Below, piece after piece: positions 52,835 through 63,932 of a DNA stretch of 64,000 nt; positions within the stretch are counted from its first letter, which is position 1; every line of letters begins with the position of its first letter. Both the position numbers and the translations under genes were made by a program. This DNA is from Sphingobacteriales bacterium (GTDB lineage Bacteria > Bacteroidota > Bacteroidia > Sphingobacteriales > Sphingobacteriaceae): assembly GCA_004293485.1 (NCBI GenBank), contig RDYW01000045.1, forward strand, positions 24,129-88,128, read 5' to 3'. The notes beneath the pieces were generated by a model. That model searched no databases, was not told where the DNA came from, and saw only the letters and a list, made by a program, of their open reading frames with translations.

Positions 52835-54346
52835 TTATATAAATTTATTAACGGCATCTAAATAGGCGTTTGCCGATGCCTGTACAATATCGGTACTAAA
52901 GCCGTAGCCGTTGTAGGTTTTATCGCCATAAACTATGCGCATATTTACCTTGCTTACATCGTCGCTGCCGCCGTGTATGGCATCAATATGAAAATCTTTT
53001 ATGGTAATATTATCTTTTTCGATGATTTTATTGATGGCTTTTATGGTAGCATCCACCGGGCCATTGCCTGATGAGCTGGCCTCGTGTATGCCATCTTTCA
53101 TATCCAGTTTTACAATCGAAGTAGGAATTAAAGGATCGCCACACATAACCTGTAACAGTTTTATGGTTACGCCATCTTTGTAGTTCGATTTTGTATCGGC
53201 ACCCATTAACAGCAATAAATCGTCGTCTTTAATTTCTTTTTTTCTATCGGCAACAGCCAAAAAACGGTCGTAAATTTCATCTAAATTTATTTTTTCGGCA
53301 AGGTAACCTAACCTTTCTAAATGGTGTTTTAAGGCGTGGCGACCGCTGCGGGCAGTTAAAATAATTTCGGATTGGTCGAGCCCAATATCCTCGGGATTTA
53401 TAATTTCGTAGTTTTCACGATGCTTTAAAAAACCGTCTTGGTGTATGCCCGATGAATGTGCAAAGGCATTTTTACCTACAATTGCCTTATTAGGTTGTAC
53501 CGGCATGTGCATCATACGGCTTACTTTTGCGCTTAAATCGTAAAAACGTTTGGTGTTGATTTGGGTATGTTTACCTAAATTTTGGTGGGTTTTAAGCACC
53601 ATTACAATTTCTTCTAACGATGTATTTCCTGCCCTTTCGCCTATGCCATTTATGGTACATTCTACTTGGCGGGCTCCATTCACAATCCCCGCAAGGGAAT
53701 TGGCCGTTGCCAAACCCAAATCGTTATGGCAATGTACCGATATAATTGCTTTATCGATATTTTGCACATTATCCATCAAATATTTGATTTTTTCGCCGTA
53801 TTGGTGAGGCAAACAATAGCCGTTAGTATCGGGTATGTTTACCACGGTTGCGCCGGCTGCAATTACGGCTTCAATCATTTGCGCTAAAAAAGCATTATCG
53901 GCTCGGCCTGCATCTTCGGCGTAAAACTCAATATCTTCTACATATTTTTTGGCGTATTTTACGGCATCAACACCACGTTGCAAAATATCTTCACGGGTGC
54001 TTTTAAATTTGTGAATAATGTGCATATCTGATGCGCCAATGCCCGTATGTATGCGAGGAAGCTTTGCGTATTGCAACGATGCTACTGCTGCATCAATATC
54101 TTTTTGGTTGGCCCGAGTTAAGGCGCAAACAATGGGGTTGTTTACTGCTTTTGATATTTGCACTACGCTTTCGAAATCGCCCGGACTAGAAATAGGGAAA
54201 CCAGCTTCGATAACATCAACCCCCAGTAATTCTAATTCTTTAGCAATTTCAACTTTTTCGCTGGTGGTTAATTGGCAACCAGGCACTTGCTCGCCATCTC
54301 GTAAGGTGGTGTCGAATACGTAAATACGGTTAGGGTCGTGTATCAT
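52835..54346 (-). CDS. leuA: 2-isopropylmalate synthase
   Basis: 503 residues. [32 protein letters not shown] and HSSGIHQDG define the catalytic barrel. The C-terminal allosteric domain ([14 protein letters not shown]) usually mediates leucine feedback. It condenses acetyl-CoA with 2-oxoisovalerate, the first leucine-specific step. In the operon it follows ilvC. Confidence 0.96.
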   Translation of the reverse strand: MIHDPNRIYVFDTTLRDGEQVPGCQLTTSEKVEIAKELELLGVDVIEAGFPISSPGDFESVVQISKAVNNPIVCALTRANQKDIDAAVASLQYAKLPRIHTGIGASDMHIIHKFKSTREDILQRGVDAVKYAKKYVEDIEFYAEDAGRADNAFLAQMIEAVIAAGATVVNIPDTNGYCLPHQYGEKIKYLMDNVQNIDKAIISVHCHNDLGLATANSLAGIVNGARQVECTINGIGERAGNTSLEEIVMVLKTHQNLGKHTQINTKRFYDLSAKVSRMMHMPVQPNKAIVGKNAFAHSSGIHQDGFLKHRENYEIINPEDIGLDQSEIILTARSGRHALKHHLERLGYLAEKINLDEIYDRFLAVADRKKEIKDDDLLLLMGADTKSNYKDGVTIKLLQVMCGDPLIPTSIVKLDMKDGIHEASSSGNGPVDATIKAINKIIEKDNITIKDFHIDAIHGGSDDVSKVNMRIVYGDKTYNGYGFSTDIVQASANAYLDAVNKFI

Positions 54347-54413
54347 AAAAAAAAAATCTATACACCCCCCAAATTAGGGAGGTGGGCATGCTACTTATTT
54401 ATTTTGTTTTATA

Positions 54414-54512
54414 GCGTTAACGATGGTAGCGGCATCCTTTTTTGTAAAATTAGTGGCTTTTGGGCCAATAATTTTACAAAAAAGATATAGCAAACAGCGT
54501 GTTTAAACGCCC
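54414..54512 (+). repeat. Dispersed structured repeat, copy 3
   Basis: The shortest and simplest copy: GCGTTAACGATGGTAGCGGC then ATCC. A 15-bp perfect stem follows, TTTTTTGTAAAATTA with TAATTTTACAAAAAA, around GTGGCTTTTGGGCCAA. After that come GATATAGC and CAGCGTGTTTAAACGCCC. It lies in the gap between ilvC and leuA, opposite to the operon direction. Confidence 0.78.
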
Positions 54513-54559
54513 TTATTATCATTAAAACTTTTGAATTTTTACTTTTTAATTTTTACTTG

Positions 54560-56045
54560 TTAAACAGTTTTAATAGTTTTCATAGCCGTCATTGCTTTAC
54601 GTAATACTGCACCCACAATTTCTACTGGGTGGTTGCGTATGGTATCGTTTACGGCAATTAGGGTGCGGTTATCCACACCAGCATCAATACCTGCGTTAAA
54701 GTTTTTGCCTACTAAATTGGTATCCACAGTTTTCATAAAGTTGGCTAACAATGGCTTACACGCTTGGTCGAAAAGGTAGCAACCGTACTCGGCTGTGTCA
54801 GATATTACTCGGTTCATTTCGAATAATTTTTTACGGGCAATGGTGTTGGCTATGAGTGGGGTTTCGTGTAACGATTCGTAATAAGCCGAATCGGGTTTTA
54901 TGCCCGCTTGCACCATAGTTTCGAAGGCTAACTCCACACCTGCTCGCACAAAAGCAACCATTAAAGTATAGTTATCAAAATACTCTTGTTCGGTAATTTT
55001 AACATCTCCGGCTGGGGTTTTCTCAAAAGCGGTTTCGCCAGTTTCGGCTCTCCAAGCCAATAAGTTTTTATCGCCAGCAGCCCAATCTTCCATCATAATG
55101 CGGCTAAATTCGCCACTCATAATATCGTCTTGGTGTTTTTGGAATAAGGGGCGCATAATGTTTTTTAACTCTTCGGAAATTTCAAACGCTTTTATTTTTG
55201 CTGGGTTGCTTAACCTATCCATCATGGCGGTAATACCACCTTGTTTTAAGGCTTCGGTAATAACTTCTACACCGTATTGAACCAGTTTAGAAGCGTAACC
55301 AGCATCAATACCTTTTTCTACCATTTTATCGAACGAAAGGATAGAACCTGTTTGCAATAAACCGCAAAGTATGGTTTGCTCGCCCATTAAATCGGATTTT
55401 ACTTCGGCCACAAAAGATGATTTTAACACACCAGCCCTGTGGCCGCCAGTACCTACGCAATAGGCTTTTGCTTGTGCAAGGCCTGTGCCTTGAGGGTCGT
55501 TTTCGGGGTGAACGGCAATTAAGGTAGGTACGCCAAAACCACGTACGTACTCGGCCCGTACCTCGCTACCTGGGCATTTTGGGGCTACCATAATTACGGT
55601 TAAATCTTTACGAATTTGCATACCTTCTTCTACAATATTAAACCCATGAGAGTAGGATAATGTAGCCCCTTGTTTCATTAAAGGCATAATTGCAGTAACT
55701 ACTGCGGTGTGTTGTTTATCGGGCGTAAGGTTTATTACTAAATCGGCAGTGGGAATTAATGCTTCGTAAGTGCCTACGGTAAAGCCGTTATCGGTTGCGT
55801 TTTTCCACGAATCTCTTTTGCCATCAATTGCTTCGGCTCGTAAAGCATAACTTACATCTAAACCACTGTCTCTTAAGTTTAAACCTTGGTTTAAACCTTG
55901 TGCGCCACAGCCTACAATTACCAGTTTTTTACCTTCCTTTTAGTACGTTTACACCGTCTGTAAATTCGGTACTGTCCATAAAATCGCAAACGCCTAATTG
56001 GTTTAATTTTTCTCGAAGCGGTAAAGTGTTAAAATAATTTGCCAT
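54560..56045 (-). pseudogene. ilvC: Ketol-acid reductoisomerase, frameshifted
   Basis: The reading frame begins at 56045 ([18 protein letters not shown]) and runs to VLKGR, then stops (TAA at 55929-55931). From there the frame shifts and the enzyme continues [13 protein letters not shown] to the true end at 54560. Removing one AAGG from the tandem AAGGAAGG (minus strand, 55932-55939) restores a perfect KGKKLVIV join and a 493-residue class II enzyme like the E. coli one. As read, the Rossmann NADPH-binding half is cut from its partner, so no active product is expected. Either the mutation is real and causes valine and isoleucine auxotrophy, or it is a sequencing or assembly error. Confidence 0.9.
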
Positions 56046-56161
56046 TGTTTTGTATTTAGTTTTTTTGATTTTTTATTATTGTTAATTGATTTGTATTTAT
56101 TTCTTGTTATATTTTTATTTAGTAAGCACAAGCTAGTAAAAACTAGCAACTAACCACTAGT

Positions 56162-56761
56162 TTACATCGTAAAAACCTTTTGCCCATTATTCAAATATTC
56201 ATTCTCAAATACTTGTTCGCCGGGTTGTTGGTTTTCAAATTCGTTTATTTTGGTATGGAAGCCATCGCTGGCTTTTATAATGGCAATGCGGGCACTACGT
56301 ACAAATTCTATTAAGCCGTACTCACGCAACACTTCTACCAAAGCATCGGTTTCTTCGCGGTGGCCTGTGGTTTCGAAAACGGTATAATCGCTACGAATTA
56401 CAACCGCCCTTGCACCATATTGGCGTAGCAAACGCTCCACGCTTACTTTTTCGGCAATCACATCGGTGGGCACTTTATATAATGCTAACTCTTGCCAAAT
56501 AATATCTTCGTTGGTATTGTAATAAACTTTAAGTACTTCTACCTGTTTTTCGAGCTGGCGGGCTACTTTGCGTATCACATCTTCGGTTTCGGTTATCACG
56601 ATATTAAATCTGTGAATGCTATCTACTTCCGAGGGTGATGTGTTTAAGCTATCGATATTTAGCTTGCGGCGGCTAAATATAATGGCTATTCTGTTCAGTA
56701 AACCAACTTGGTTTTCGGTATAAACTGTGATTGTAAATTCCTGTTTGGCTATTGTTTCCAT
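56162..56761 (-). CDS. ilvN: Acetolactate synthase small (regulatory) subunit
   Basis: 199 residues with an N-terminal ACT domain (TVYTENQVGLLNRIAIIF) and a C-terminal ACT-like part. It binds valine and regulates IlvB. It follows ilvB by 43 bases in the operon. Confidence 0.93.
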   Translation of the reverse strand: METIAKQEFTITVYTENQVGLLNRIAIIFSRRKLNIDSLNTSPSEVDSIHRFNIVITETEDVIRKVARQLEKQVEVLKVYYNTNEDIIWQELALYKVPTDVIAEKVSVERLLRQYGARAVVIRSDYTVFETTGHREETDALVEVLREYGLIEFVRSARIAIIKASDGFHTKINEFENQQPGEQVFENEYLNNGQKVFTM

Positions 56762-56804
56762 TTTTTAATCCTATTATAAATCTAAAAAGATAGTTGTGGG
56801 ATGT

Positions 56805-58550
56805 TTATTTTAATCGTATTTCGCTTACGCTGCAACCTTGTGGCACCATTGGAAAAACGTTGTTTTCTTTGGTAACCATTACTTCTAAAAGGTACGATCC
56901 TTTGTGGTTGAGCATAGCCGTTAAGGCATCAACTAATTTTTCTCGTTCGCTTACTTTTTGGCTTTCGATGTAATAACCTTTGGCTACGGCTACAAAATCG
57001 GGACTGGTAATATCCACAAACGAATACCTACGGTCGTTAAACAACTCCTGCCATTGGCGCACCATTCCTAAAAATTGGTTGTTTAGTATGATGATTTTAA
57101 CATCGATACCGCTTTGCATAATGGTACCCAATTCCTGTATCGTCATTTGAAAACCGCCATCGCCAATTACGGCCACAACTGTTTTATCTTGTGCGCCAAA
57201 TTTTGCACCAATGGCAGCTGGTAAAGCAAAGCCCATTGTACCCAAGCCACCACTGGTAATATTGCTTCGGGTATGGTTAAATTTGGCGTATCGGCAGGCA
57301 ACCATTTGGTGCTGACCAACATCGGTAACTATAATGGCATCTCCATTGGTTAATAAATTGAGTTGATGAATCACCTCGCCCATTGTTATTTCACCCGATT
57401 GGGGATGTAACTCGGGTGTTATTAATTCATCGATTTCTATTTGGTTTAGGGCTCTAAATTGGGCCAACCAATCGCTGTGTTTTTTCTCATCAACCAATTG
57501 TGTTAGCAAAGGCAAAGTTTCTTTACAATCGCCCCACACGGGTACGGTAGCTTTTACGTTTTTATCAATTTCGGCAGGGTCGATATCCAAATGTATCACT
57601 TTTGCTTGTTTGGCATATTTATCTAGTCGGCCAGTTACACGGTCGTCGAACCGCATGCCTATGGCAATTAACACATCGCATTCGTTGGTTAAAACATTGG
57701 GGCCATTGTTGCCATGCATACCTAACATACCCACATTTAAAGGATGATTTGTTGGTATAGCACCTACACCCATAATTGTCCAGGCGGCGGGAATACCCGT
57801 TTTTTCAACAAAGGCTTTAAACTCTGCTTCGGCATTACCCAATAAAATACCTTGCCCAAAAAGTATGAAAGGTTTTTTGGCACTGTTAATTAACTCTGCA
57901 GCTTGCTCAATATAATTGGTTCTGATGATGGGTTTTGGGCGGTAGCTTCTGATGTGTTCGCATTTTATATAACCTTCAAAATCTACTTTTTGTATTTGTG
58001 CATTTTTAGTAATATCAATTACTACTGGGCCTGGGCGGCCTGTGCGGGCAATGTAAAATGCTTTTGCCAATACCTCGGCAATTTCGGAGGCATCGGTAAC
58101 TTGGTAATTCCATTTGGTAATGGGCGTGGTTATGTTAATTACATCTGTTTCTTGAAAAGCATCGGTACCTAATAAATGTGCAAAAACTTGACCTGTAATA
58201 CATACCATTGGGGTGCTATCTATTTGGGCATCGGCAATGCCCGTAATTAAATTGGTTGCACCGGGGCCACTAGTAGCAAAAACTACACCTACTTTGCCCG
58301 AACTGCGGGCGTAACCTTGTGCGGCGTGTGTTGCACCCTGCTCGTGACGCACCAAAATATGTTTTAATTTATCGGTATAATCATATAAGGCATCGTAAAT
58401 GGGCATAATTGCGCCACCTGGGTAGCCAAAAATAGTTTCTACACCTTCTTCAATTAAACCTTTTAACAATATTTCGGACCCGCTAATATTTTGGGTAACG
58501 GCGGCCACTGTTTGCGTATTTTGTGCTGTTTTTATTTCAAGAGTTTCCAT
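56805..58550 (-). CDS. ilvB: Acetolactate synthase large (catalytic) subunit
   Basis: 581 residues of a TPP-dependent enzyme. The catalytic Glu is in RHEQGATHAAQGYAR and GYPGGAIMPIYD is near the N-terminus. TPP/Mg binding is in GDGGFQMTIQEL followed by NNQFLGMVRQW. It makes 2-acetolactate or 2-aceto-2-hydroxybutyrate. It is preceded by the ORF6N gene, not by ilvD directly. Confidence 0.95.
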   Translation of the reverse strand: METLEIKTAQNTQTVAAVTQNISGSEILLKGLIEEGVETIFGYPGGAIMPIYDALYDYTDKLKHILVRHEQGATHAAQGYARSSGKVGVVFATSGPGATNLITGIADAQIDSTPMVCITGQVFAHLLGTDAFQETDVINITTPITKWNYQVTDASEIAEVLAKAFYIARTGRPGPVVIDITKNAQIQKVDFEGYIKCEHIRSYRPKPIIRTNYIEQAAELINSAKKPFILFGQGILLGNAEAEFKAFVEKTGIPAAWTIMGVGAIPTNHPLNVGMLGMHGNNGPNVLTNECDVLIAIGMRFDDRVTGRLDKYAKQAKVIHLDIDPAEIDKNVKATVPVWGDCKETLPLLTQLVDEKKHSDWLAQFRALNQIEIDELITPELHPQSGEITMGEVIHQLNLLTNGDAIIVTDVGQHQMVACRYAKFNHTRSNITSGGLGTMGFALPAAIGAKFGAQDKTVVAVIGDGGFQMTIQELGTIMQSGIDVKIIILNNQFLGMVRQWQELFNDRRYSFVDITSPDFVAVAKGYYIESQKVSEREKLVDALTAMLNHKGSYLLEVMVTKENNVFPMVPQGCSVSEIRLK

Positions 58551-58568
58551 TGCTCGGTTGTTTTTAAA

Positions 58569-59153
58569 TTAATTTTTATTGGTTTTAAAGCCAATACGTT
58601 CTCTGTTTTCCCATTTTGTTTGGGCGGCTCGTTTATCTATTAAGTTTTCAATAGCTTCGTATAAATGGTTAAGTTGCGCATCGTGTTCGCCTACACGTTC
58701 TATAATATCTGATAATTGCGTTTTAATATCTCCTTGATTTATTACTATTTTTCTAACATCAACAAAAGCCCGCATAATGGCAATATTCATATTTATGGCT
58801 TTATCACTGCTTAACACTCCACTTAGCATGGCAACGCCTTGTTCGGTAAAAGCGTAGGGTAAAAAATCTTTGCTCCTGTGTTTTTGTGAACCGGTCACAA
58901 TTTGTGATGGGTTGGCTGTATGGCTATCATTAGAGCTAAAGGTTTGTATTTTAACTACATATAATATATCCTGATACTCAATTGAGGTTAGTTGAAACAT
59001 AAAATCATCTGGAAAACGTTTGATATTTCGTTTTACCGCTTGATTTAAAACCCTAGTTTCCACCTCGTATAAAGCGGCTAAATCAAAATCTAACAATACA
59101 CGTTCGCCTCGTATATCGTAAATTCTGTTTTGTATGCTTTTTATAATTTGCAT
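58569..59153 (-). CDS. ORF6N-domain protein inserted in the ilv operon
   Basis: 194 residues. The N-terminal ORF6N domain is clear: RIYDIRGERVLLDFDLAALY, VETRVLNQAVKRNIKRFP and FMFQLT, with FTEQGVAMLSGVL. Such phage-derived domains resemble KilA-N DNA-binding modules. The C-terminal part is coiled coil (IERVGEHDAQLNHLYEAIE). It stands on the same strand between ilvD and ilvB with short gaps, so it is probably expressed with the operon although it has no known biosynthetic role. Confidence 0.85.
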   Translation of the reverse strand: MQIIKSIQNRIYDIRGERVLLDFDLAALYEVETRVLNQAVKRNIKRFPDDFMFQLTSIEYQDILYVVKIQTFSSNDSHTANPSQIVTGSQKHRSKDFLPYAFTEQGVAMLSGVLSSDKAINMNIAIMRAFVDVRKIVINQGDIKTQLSDIIERVGEHDAQLNHLYEAIENLIDKRAAQTKWENRERIGFKTNKN

Positions 59154-59183
59154 TGGGATTTTAATTTAGCTGAGAATAATAAA

Positions 59184-60863
59184 TTAATCTTCGTCGGTAA
59201 CGCAACCTTCGGCAGCATTTTTTACCTGTTTTAAATATTTGTACAACACACCACTTTTTACTGGTGGCTCGGGTTGTATCCAATTTGCTCGGCGTTGTGC
59301 CAACTCTTCATCACTAATTAAAACGTTTATAGAATTATCTAAAGCACTAATTTCTATCAAATCATCATCGTTAATAATACCAATATTGCCACCTTCAACA
59401 GCTTCGGGGGTGATATGACCCACCACAAAACCGTGTGTACCGCCAGAAAAACGACCATCGGTAATTAAAGCTACCGAAGCACCCAAACCAGCACCGTAAA
59501 TTGCCGATGTTGGTTTTAACATTTCGGGCATACCAGGTGCACCTTTAGGCCCTACGTTGCGAATTACTACTACATCGCCCGCTTTTACTTTACCGCTACT
59601 TATGCCGTGTATTAACTCAAATTCGCCATCAAAAACGCGAGCGGGACCTTTAAAACTTTCGCCTTCTTTGCCCGATATTTTGGCTACCGAACCCAATGGC
59701 GCAATATTACCGTAAAGCATTTGTAAATGGCCAGTTTGTTTAACTGGGTTTTCTAACGGGAAAATTACTTTCTGGGTTTCGAACTCTAAATCGGGCACAC
59801 CCGCAACGTTTTCGGCTAAAGTTTTGCCAGTAACAGTTAGGCAATCGCCGTGAATTAACCCTTTTTTTAATAAATATTTTAACACAATGGGCATACCGCC
59901 AATGGCGTGTACATCTTCCATCATATAGTTTCCGCTGGGTTTTAAATCGCCTAAAACGGGTACCACATCGCTTATGGCTTGAAAATCTTGTAAACTTAAA
60001 GGTACACCTACCGATTTTGCCATGGCAATTAAATGCAATACAGCATTAGTAGAGCCACCTAAAACCATAATGGTAACAATGGCGTTATGAAAAGATTTAG
60101 CCGTCATAATATCTTTAGGCTTAATATCTTTTTCTAACAAAATGCGCATTGCCTTGCCCGCAGCCAAACATTCGGCTTTTTTTTCATCGCTTAAAGCGGG
60201 ATATGAAGAACTATAAGGTAAACTCATACCCAAAGCCTCGATGGCCGATGCCATGGTATTTGCCGTATACATACCACCACAAGCACCTGCACTTGGGCAA
60301 GCATTTTGTATAACGCCTTGGTAATCTTCTTCGGAAATGTTATTGGCTAATTTTTGCCCTAAAGCCTCGAAAGCAGAAACAATGTTTAGCGTTTGGCCTT
60401 TGTAATGCCCCGAGTGTATGCTGCCGCCGTAAACCATTATTGCTGGGCGGTTTAACCTTCCCATTGCCATTATTGCACCTGGCATATTTTTATCGCATCC
60501 GGGTAGGGCAATTACGCCATCGTAATAGTGGCCACCGCAAACAGTTTCGATAGAATCGGCAATTAAATCTCTGGAGATAAGCGAAAAACGCATACCATCG
60601 GTACCGTTGGTTATACCATCGCTAATGCCAATAGTATGAAACATTAAGCCTACTAAATCGCTATCCCAAACGCCTTTTTTAACTATTGCAGCCAAATCGT
60701 TTAGGTGCATGTTACAGGTATTGCCATCGTAACCCATACTTACTATGCCTACTTGGGCTTTTGCCAAATCTTGTTTGGTTAAACCAATACCGTAAAGCAT
60801 AGCTTGCGATGCAGGTTGGGTAGGGTTTTGGGTAAGCGTTTTGCTGTATTTGTTTAATTCCAT
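59184..60863 (-). CDS. ilvD: Dihydroxy-acid dehydratase
   Basis: 559 residues. Fe-S cluster Cys are in GCDKNMPGA and [31 protein letters not shown] is near the C-terminus. It dehydrates the product of IlvC to the 2-oxo acid. It lies 7 bases after ilvE. Confidence 0.96.
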   Translation of the reverse strand: MELNKYSKTLTQNPTQPASQAMLYGIGLTKQDLAKAQVGIVSMGYDGNTCNMHLNDLAAIVKKGVWDSDLVGLMFHTIGISDGITNGTDGMRFSLISRDLIADSIETVCGGHYYDGVIALPGCDKNMPGAIMAMGRLNRPAIMVYGGSIHSGHYKGQTLNIVSAFEALGQKLANNISEEDYQGVIQNACPSAGACGGMYTANTMASAIEALGMSLPYSSSYPALSDEKKAECLAAGKAMRILLEKDIKPKDIMTAKSFHNAIVTIMVLGGSTNAVLHLIAMAKSVGVPLSLQDFQAISDVVPVLGDLKPSGNYMMEDVHAIGGMPIVLKYLLKKGLIHGDCLTVTGKTLAENVAGVPDLEFETQKVIFPLENPVKQTGHLQMLYGNIAPLGSVAKISGKEGESFKGPARVFDGEFELIHGISSGKVKAGDVVVIRNVGPKGAPGMPEMLKPTSAIYGAGLGASVALITDGRFSGGTHGFVVGHITPEAVEGGNIGIINDDDLIEISALDNSINVLISDEELAQRRANWIQPEPPVKSGVLYKYLKQVKNAAEGCVTDED

Positions 60864-60870
60864 GTTTGTT

Positions 60871-61761
60871 TTATATGAATACTTCGTAATTATTTTTGTC
60901 CATAACTAAACTGCGGTAAGCTCTTTTTAAAATGGCACCTAAGCTATCTTGAAAAAGCATTTCGAAAATTACATCATCTACCGATTCGATACCTATTACT
61001 TCGGTGGCTGTACCACATAAAAATGCACCATCGGCATTTTTTAACTCGGTAGATGTGAAGTGTTTTTCTTGCACATTAATTTCTAAAATTGAACTAATTG
61101 ACATAATGGTTTTGCGGGTAATACCGGGTAAAATATTGCCCACTGGTGGCGTGTATAACTTGCCATCTTTTTCGATAAAAATATTTGCTCCTGGAGATTG
61201 TGCTATAAATCCTTGATTATCTAACATCAGGGCTTCATCAAAACCTTGTTCTTTGGCGGCTATGGCTGCTAAAGTAGAGTTTACATAGTTACCAGTTATT
61301 TTGTGTTCGATAAGGCATGATTTTGCATCGGGTTTTTGGTAAGATGAGATGCAGGTTTTTAATAATTTATCGCCAAAATACGAATCCCACTCCCAGGCCA
61401 TTAGCATAATATGTGTACCTGAAGGCTTTGATAAAGACATGTTAGGTTCGGCATATACTATTGGGCGAATGTAGGCATTATCTAAGTTGTTGTTTTCTAG
61501 TAGTTTATAAGTATCTATGGTAAGTTGTTTAATATCCCAGGTAAAAGGTAAGTTTATTTTTTGACACGAAGCTTTTAGGCGTTCAAAGTGTTCTCGAGCT
61601 TTAAAAAGTTTAATGCCGTTTTCGGTTTGGTACGAGCGTATCCCATCAAAAACCCCAAGGCCATAATGCAACGTTTGGCTAAATGGATTAAATTCGGCGT
61701 TTTTTAAACTCTTAAATTCTCCATCTAGGTAAACAATTGTTTTTTTATTATAGTACGACAT
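60871..61761 (-). CDS. ilvE: Branched-chain amino acid aminotransferase
   Basis: 296 residues of the fold-type IV PLP family. The PLP Lys lies in [15 protein letters not shown] and [14 protein letters not shown] is diagnostic, with [12 protein letters not shown] near the end. It moves the amino group to the 2-oxo acids of Val, Leu and Ile. It is the first gene of the operon on the minus strand. Confidence 0.95.
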   Translation of the reverse strand: MSYYNKKTIVYLDGEFKSLKNAEFNPFSQTLHYGLGVFDGIRSYQTENGIKLFKAREHFERLKASCQKINLPFTWDIKQLTIDTYKLLENNNLDNAYIRPIVYAEPNMSLSKPSGTHIMLMAWEWDSYFGDKLLKTCISSYQKPDAKSCLIEHKITGNYVNSTLAAIAAKEQGFDEALMLDNQGFIAQSPGANIFIEKDGKLYTPPVGNILPGITRKTIMSISSILEINVQEKHFTSTELKNADGAFLCGTATEVIGIESVDDVIFEMLFQDSLGAILKRAYRSLVMDKNNYEVFI

Positions 61762-62390
61762 TTGGTTTATGATTTTGGATGTTTGATTTATGATTGTTTA
61801 TTTAACTTAAACCTATTTTTGATTTTTGACTTGAGATTTTATACCTATAAAAAAATAGCGTTTTTAATCGAAAAACTGTTTTTGTAACAAATAAATTTAG
61901 CTGTATAAAACATTTTTTTTAGTTTAAATTTTTACTTGGTTTGAAATCTCAATGTAGGGTGAGTTAAGAAATAAATCAATAAAAAAATAAAAAAAATTAT
62001 ATTCTGCTTTTTTAGTCTAAGGCAAATTATATTTTACAAAAAACGTTATTTCAACTGCATTTTATCAAATAAATAGACTAAACATTAAAACGGTATTTAG
62101 TTCAATTTTTTGTTTTGATTACAAAAAAGCTAATTTCTGCCTAAAAGCAACATGAAAGTAAAAAAAATTAAAACAAAACTTGGGAAATGATTTTTAACTA
62201 GCTGGATAAATGGGTATGATGTTTAGGTATTGTTTTAGAATAGGAATTTAACAATTGTGAAACCGTAAATCGAAGAGTTTTTAATATTTAAAATAATTTA
62301 AAACCACATAAATATCAATCAAATCATATACTCGTAATACATGGCTTAATAAACCTTTGCATAAAAAAAAACGCAAATGCTTTAACAATT
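61762..62390. other. Long AT-rich leader/intergenic stretch
   Basis: 629 bases between the minus-strand operon start (ilvE) and the end of the SpmAB-like gene. It is A/T-rich with many TTTTT tracts. I found no leader peptide with Leu/Val/Ile runs, no clean TTG-N-TAnnTTTG promoter and no hairpin with a convincing terminator form. Confidence 0.45.
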
Positions 62391-63830
62391 TTAAAAAAAC
62401 CAACCTGCAACCAAAACCGCAGTTATTACACATACCAAATCAATCAATAGCATGGTAGCAAGGGTGTAACGTGTATTTTTAATGTTTATACTACCGAAAT
62501 AAACTGCAATAACGTAAAAAGTGGTTTCGGCACTGCATTGAAAAATACAACTTAACCTACCAGTTAACGAATCGGGACCAAAGCTTCGCATGGCATCAAT
62601 CATAAAACCACGAGAGCCACCAGAGCTAAAAGGCCTTAACATTGCTACGGGTAACGAATCGGTAACTTGTTTACTTACCCCTAAATGCGAAAAAACAAAA
62701 CCTATACCGTTACTTATAATTTCGAATAAACCGCTGTTTCTAAAAAACGAAATTGCTACCAACATGCCCATTACGTAAGGAAATATTTTTACGCCAGTTT
62801 CTAATCCGTTTTTAGCTCCTGTAACAAAGGTGTCGAAAATAGTGGTATCGTGGGCAATAAATTTTTTTTCGTTTATAAACGAAAATATCAAGGCAAAACC
62901 TATAATGGCTATTAACATTAATCCCGATAGGTTACCTGTAAAAAAATTTTTGCCAATTAAATCTAAATGGTTAACATAAAATAACAATCCTGAAATTGCA
63001 GCAATTAACGTTATTAAAGCGACTAATAATGAGGCACTTTTAAAATTTATTTTTTGTTTTAAACCCACTATTAAAAAAGCAGCAATGGTACCTATAAACG
63101 AAGTAATAATGCAAGGTAGCATAACATCAGCTGGATTGGCGGCATTTTCGACTGCCCGGTACCCAATAATTGAAGTGGGTATTAGGGTTAAACCAGCAGC
63201 GTGTAAACACATAAACATAATTTGGGCATCGCTGGCTTTATCTTTTTCGGTATTTATTTCTTGTAGGCTTTGCATAGCTTTAAGGCCAAATGGTGTAGCT
63301 GCCGAATCTAAACCTAAAAAGTTAGCAGCAAAATTTAAAGTCATATACGAAATAGAAGGATGATTTTGGGGTATAGATGGAAAAATTTTAGCAAATACTG
63401 GGCTTAGTTTTTGTGCCAATTTTTGGGATGCACCTGATATAATTAAAAGTTCCATAATACCGCAAAAATATGCTAGATAAGCAATTAAGGGTATAATTAA
63501 ATCGAGCAAACTGTTTTTACAGGTGGGCAATAAGCCATCGGATTTTTGTAAGCCGCTATATATTTTTACTGTTTTGTTTTTGTAAATGTAAGTTGTATCT
63601 ACATCGGATGTTACATTATTTACAGTATACGTTTTAGTAGGGGAGTGGGTTATGCTATCTACAATAAAAGTGGGCAACTGTGAAGTGTACTTTTCGGCTA
63701 TTAAAATAGGGTCGTCTTTTTTTCCACTTATTACAAAATCTATGGTATAACTATTACCAGTAAATAAACCAAAAACCACAAAAGCTATAGAAGAAATAAA
63801 AATAACGAGCCAAAACCTACTTAATACCAT
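62391..63830 (-). CDS. SpmA-SpmB-like nucleoside recognition membrane protein
   Basis: 479 residues. Two Gate (nucleoside recognition) domains are fused: an SpmA-like first half (LNFAANFLGLDSAATPFGLK) and an SpmB-like second half (MLRPFSSGGSRGFMIDAM, GPDSLTGRLSCIFQCSAETTFY). About ten membrane helices are visible. Between helix 1 and 2 is an about 85-residue hydrophilic insert (TYTVNNVTSDVDTTYIYKN) that should face outside. Fused SpmAB is known in Bacteroidota, which do not sporulate. The transported substrate is unknown. Confidence 0.85.
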   Translation of the reverse strand: MVLSRFWLVIFISSIAFVVFGLFTGNSYTIDFVISGKKDDPILIAEKYTSQLPTFIVDSITHSPTKTYTVNNVTSDVDTTYIYKNKTVKIYSGLQKSDGLLPTCKNSLLDLIIPLIAYLAYFCGIMELLIISGASQKLAQKLSPVFAKIFPSIPQNHPSISYMTLNFAANFLGLDSAATPFGLKAMQSLQEINTEKDKASDAQIMFMCLHAAGLTLIPTSIIGYRAVENAANPADVMLPCIITSFIGTIAAFLIVGLKQKINFKSASLLVALITLIAAISGLLFYVNHLDLIGKNFFTGNLSGLMLIAIIGFALIFSFINEKKFIAHDTTIFDTFVTGAKNGLETGVKIFPYVMGMLVAISFFRNSGLFEIISNGIGFVFSHLGVSKQVTDSLPVAMLRPFSSGGSRGFMIDAMRSFGPDSLTGRLSCIFQCSAETTFYVIAVYFGSINIKNTRYTLATMLLIDLVCVITAVLVAGWFF

Positions 63831-63932
63831 AAAAATTTGTTTTTTGGTAAATATAATTTAATGTAGCATATTATGTATATTTTTTAAGTCTGGTTAATAA
63901 AATATTGTAAGTTCAATTGATAAGTGCAACAG

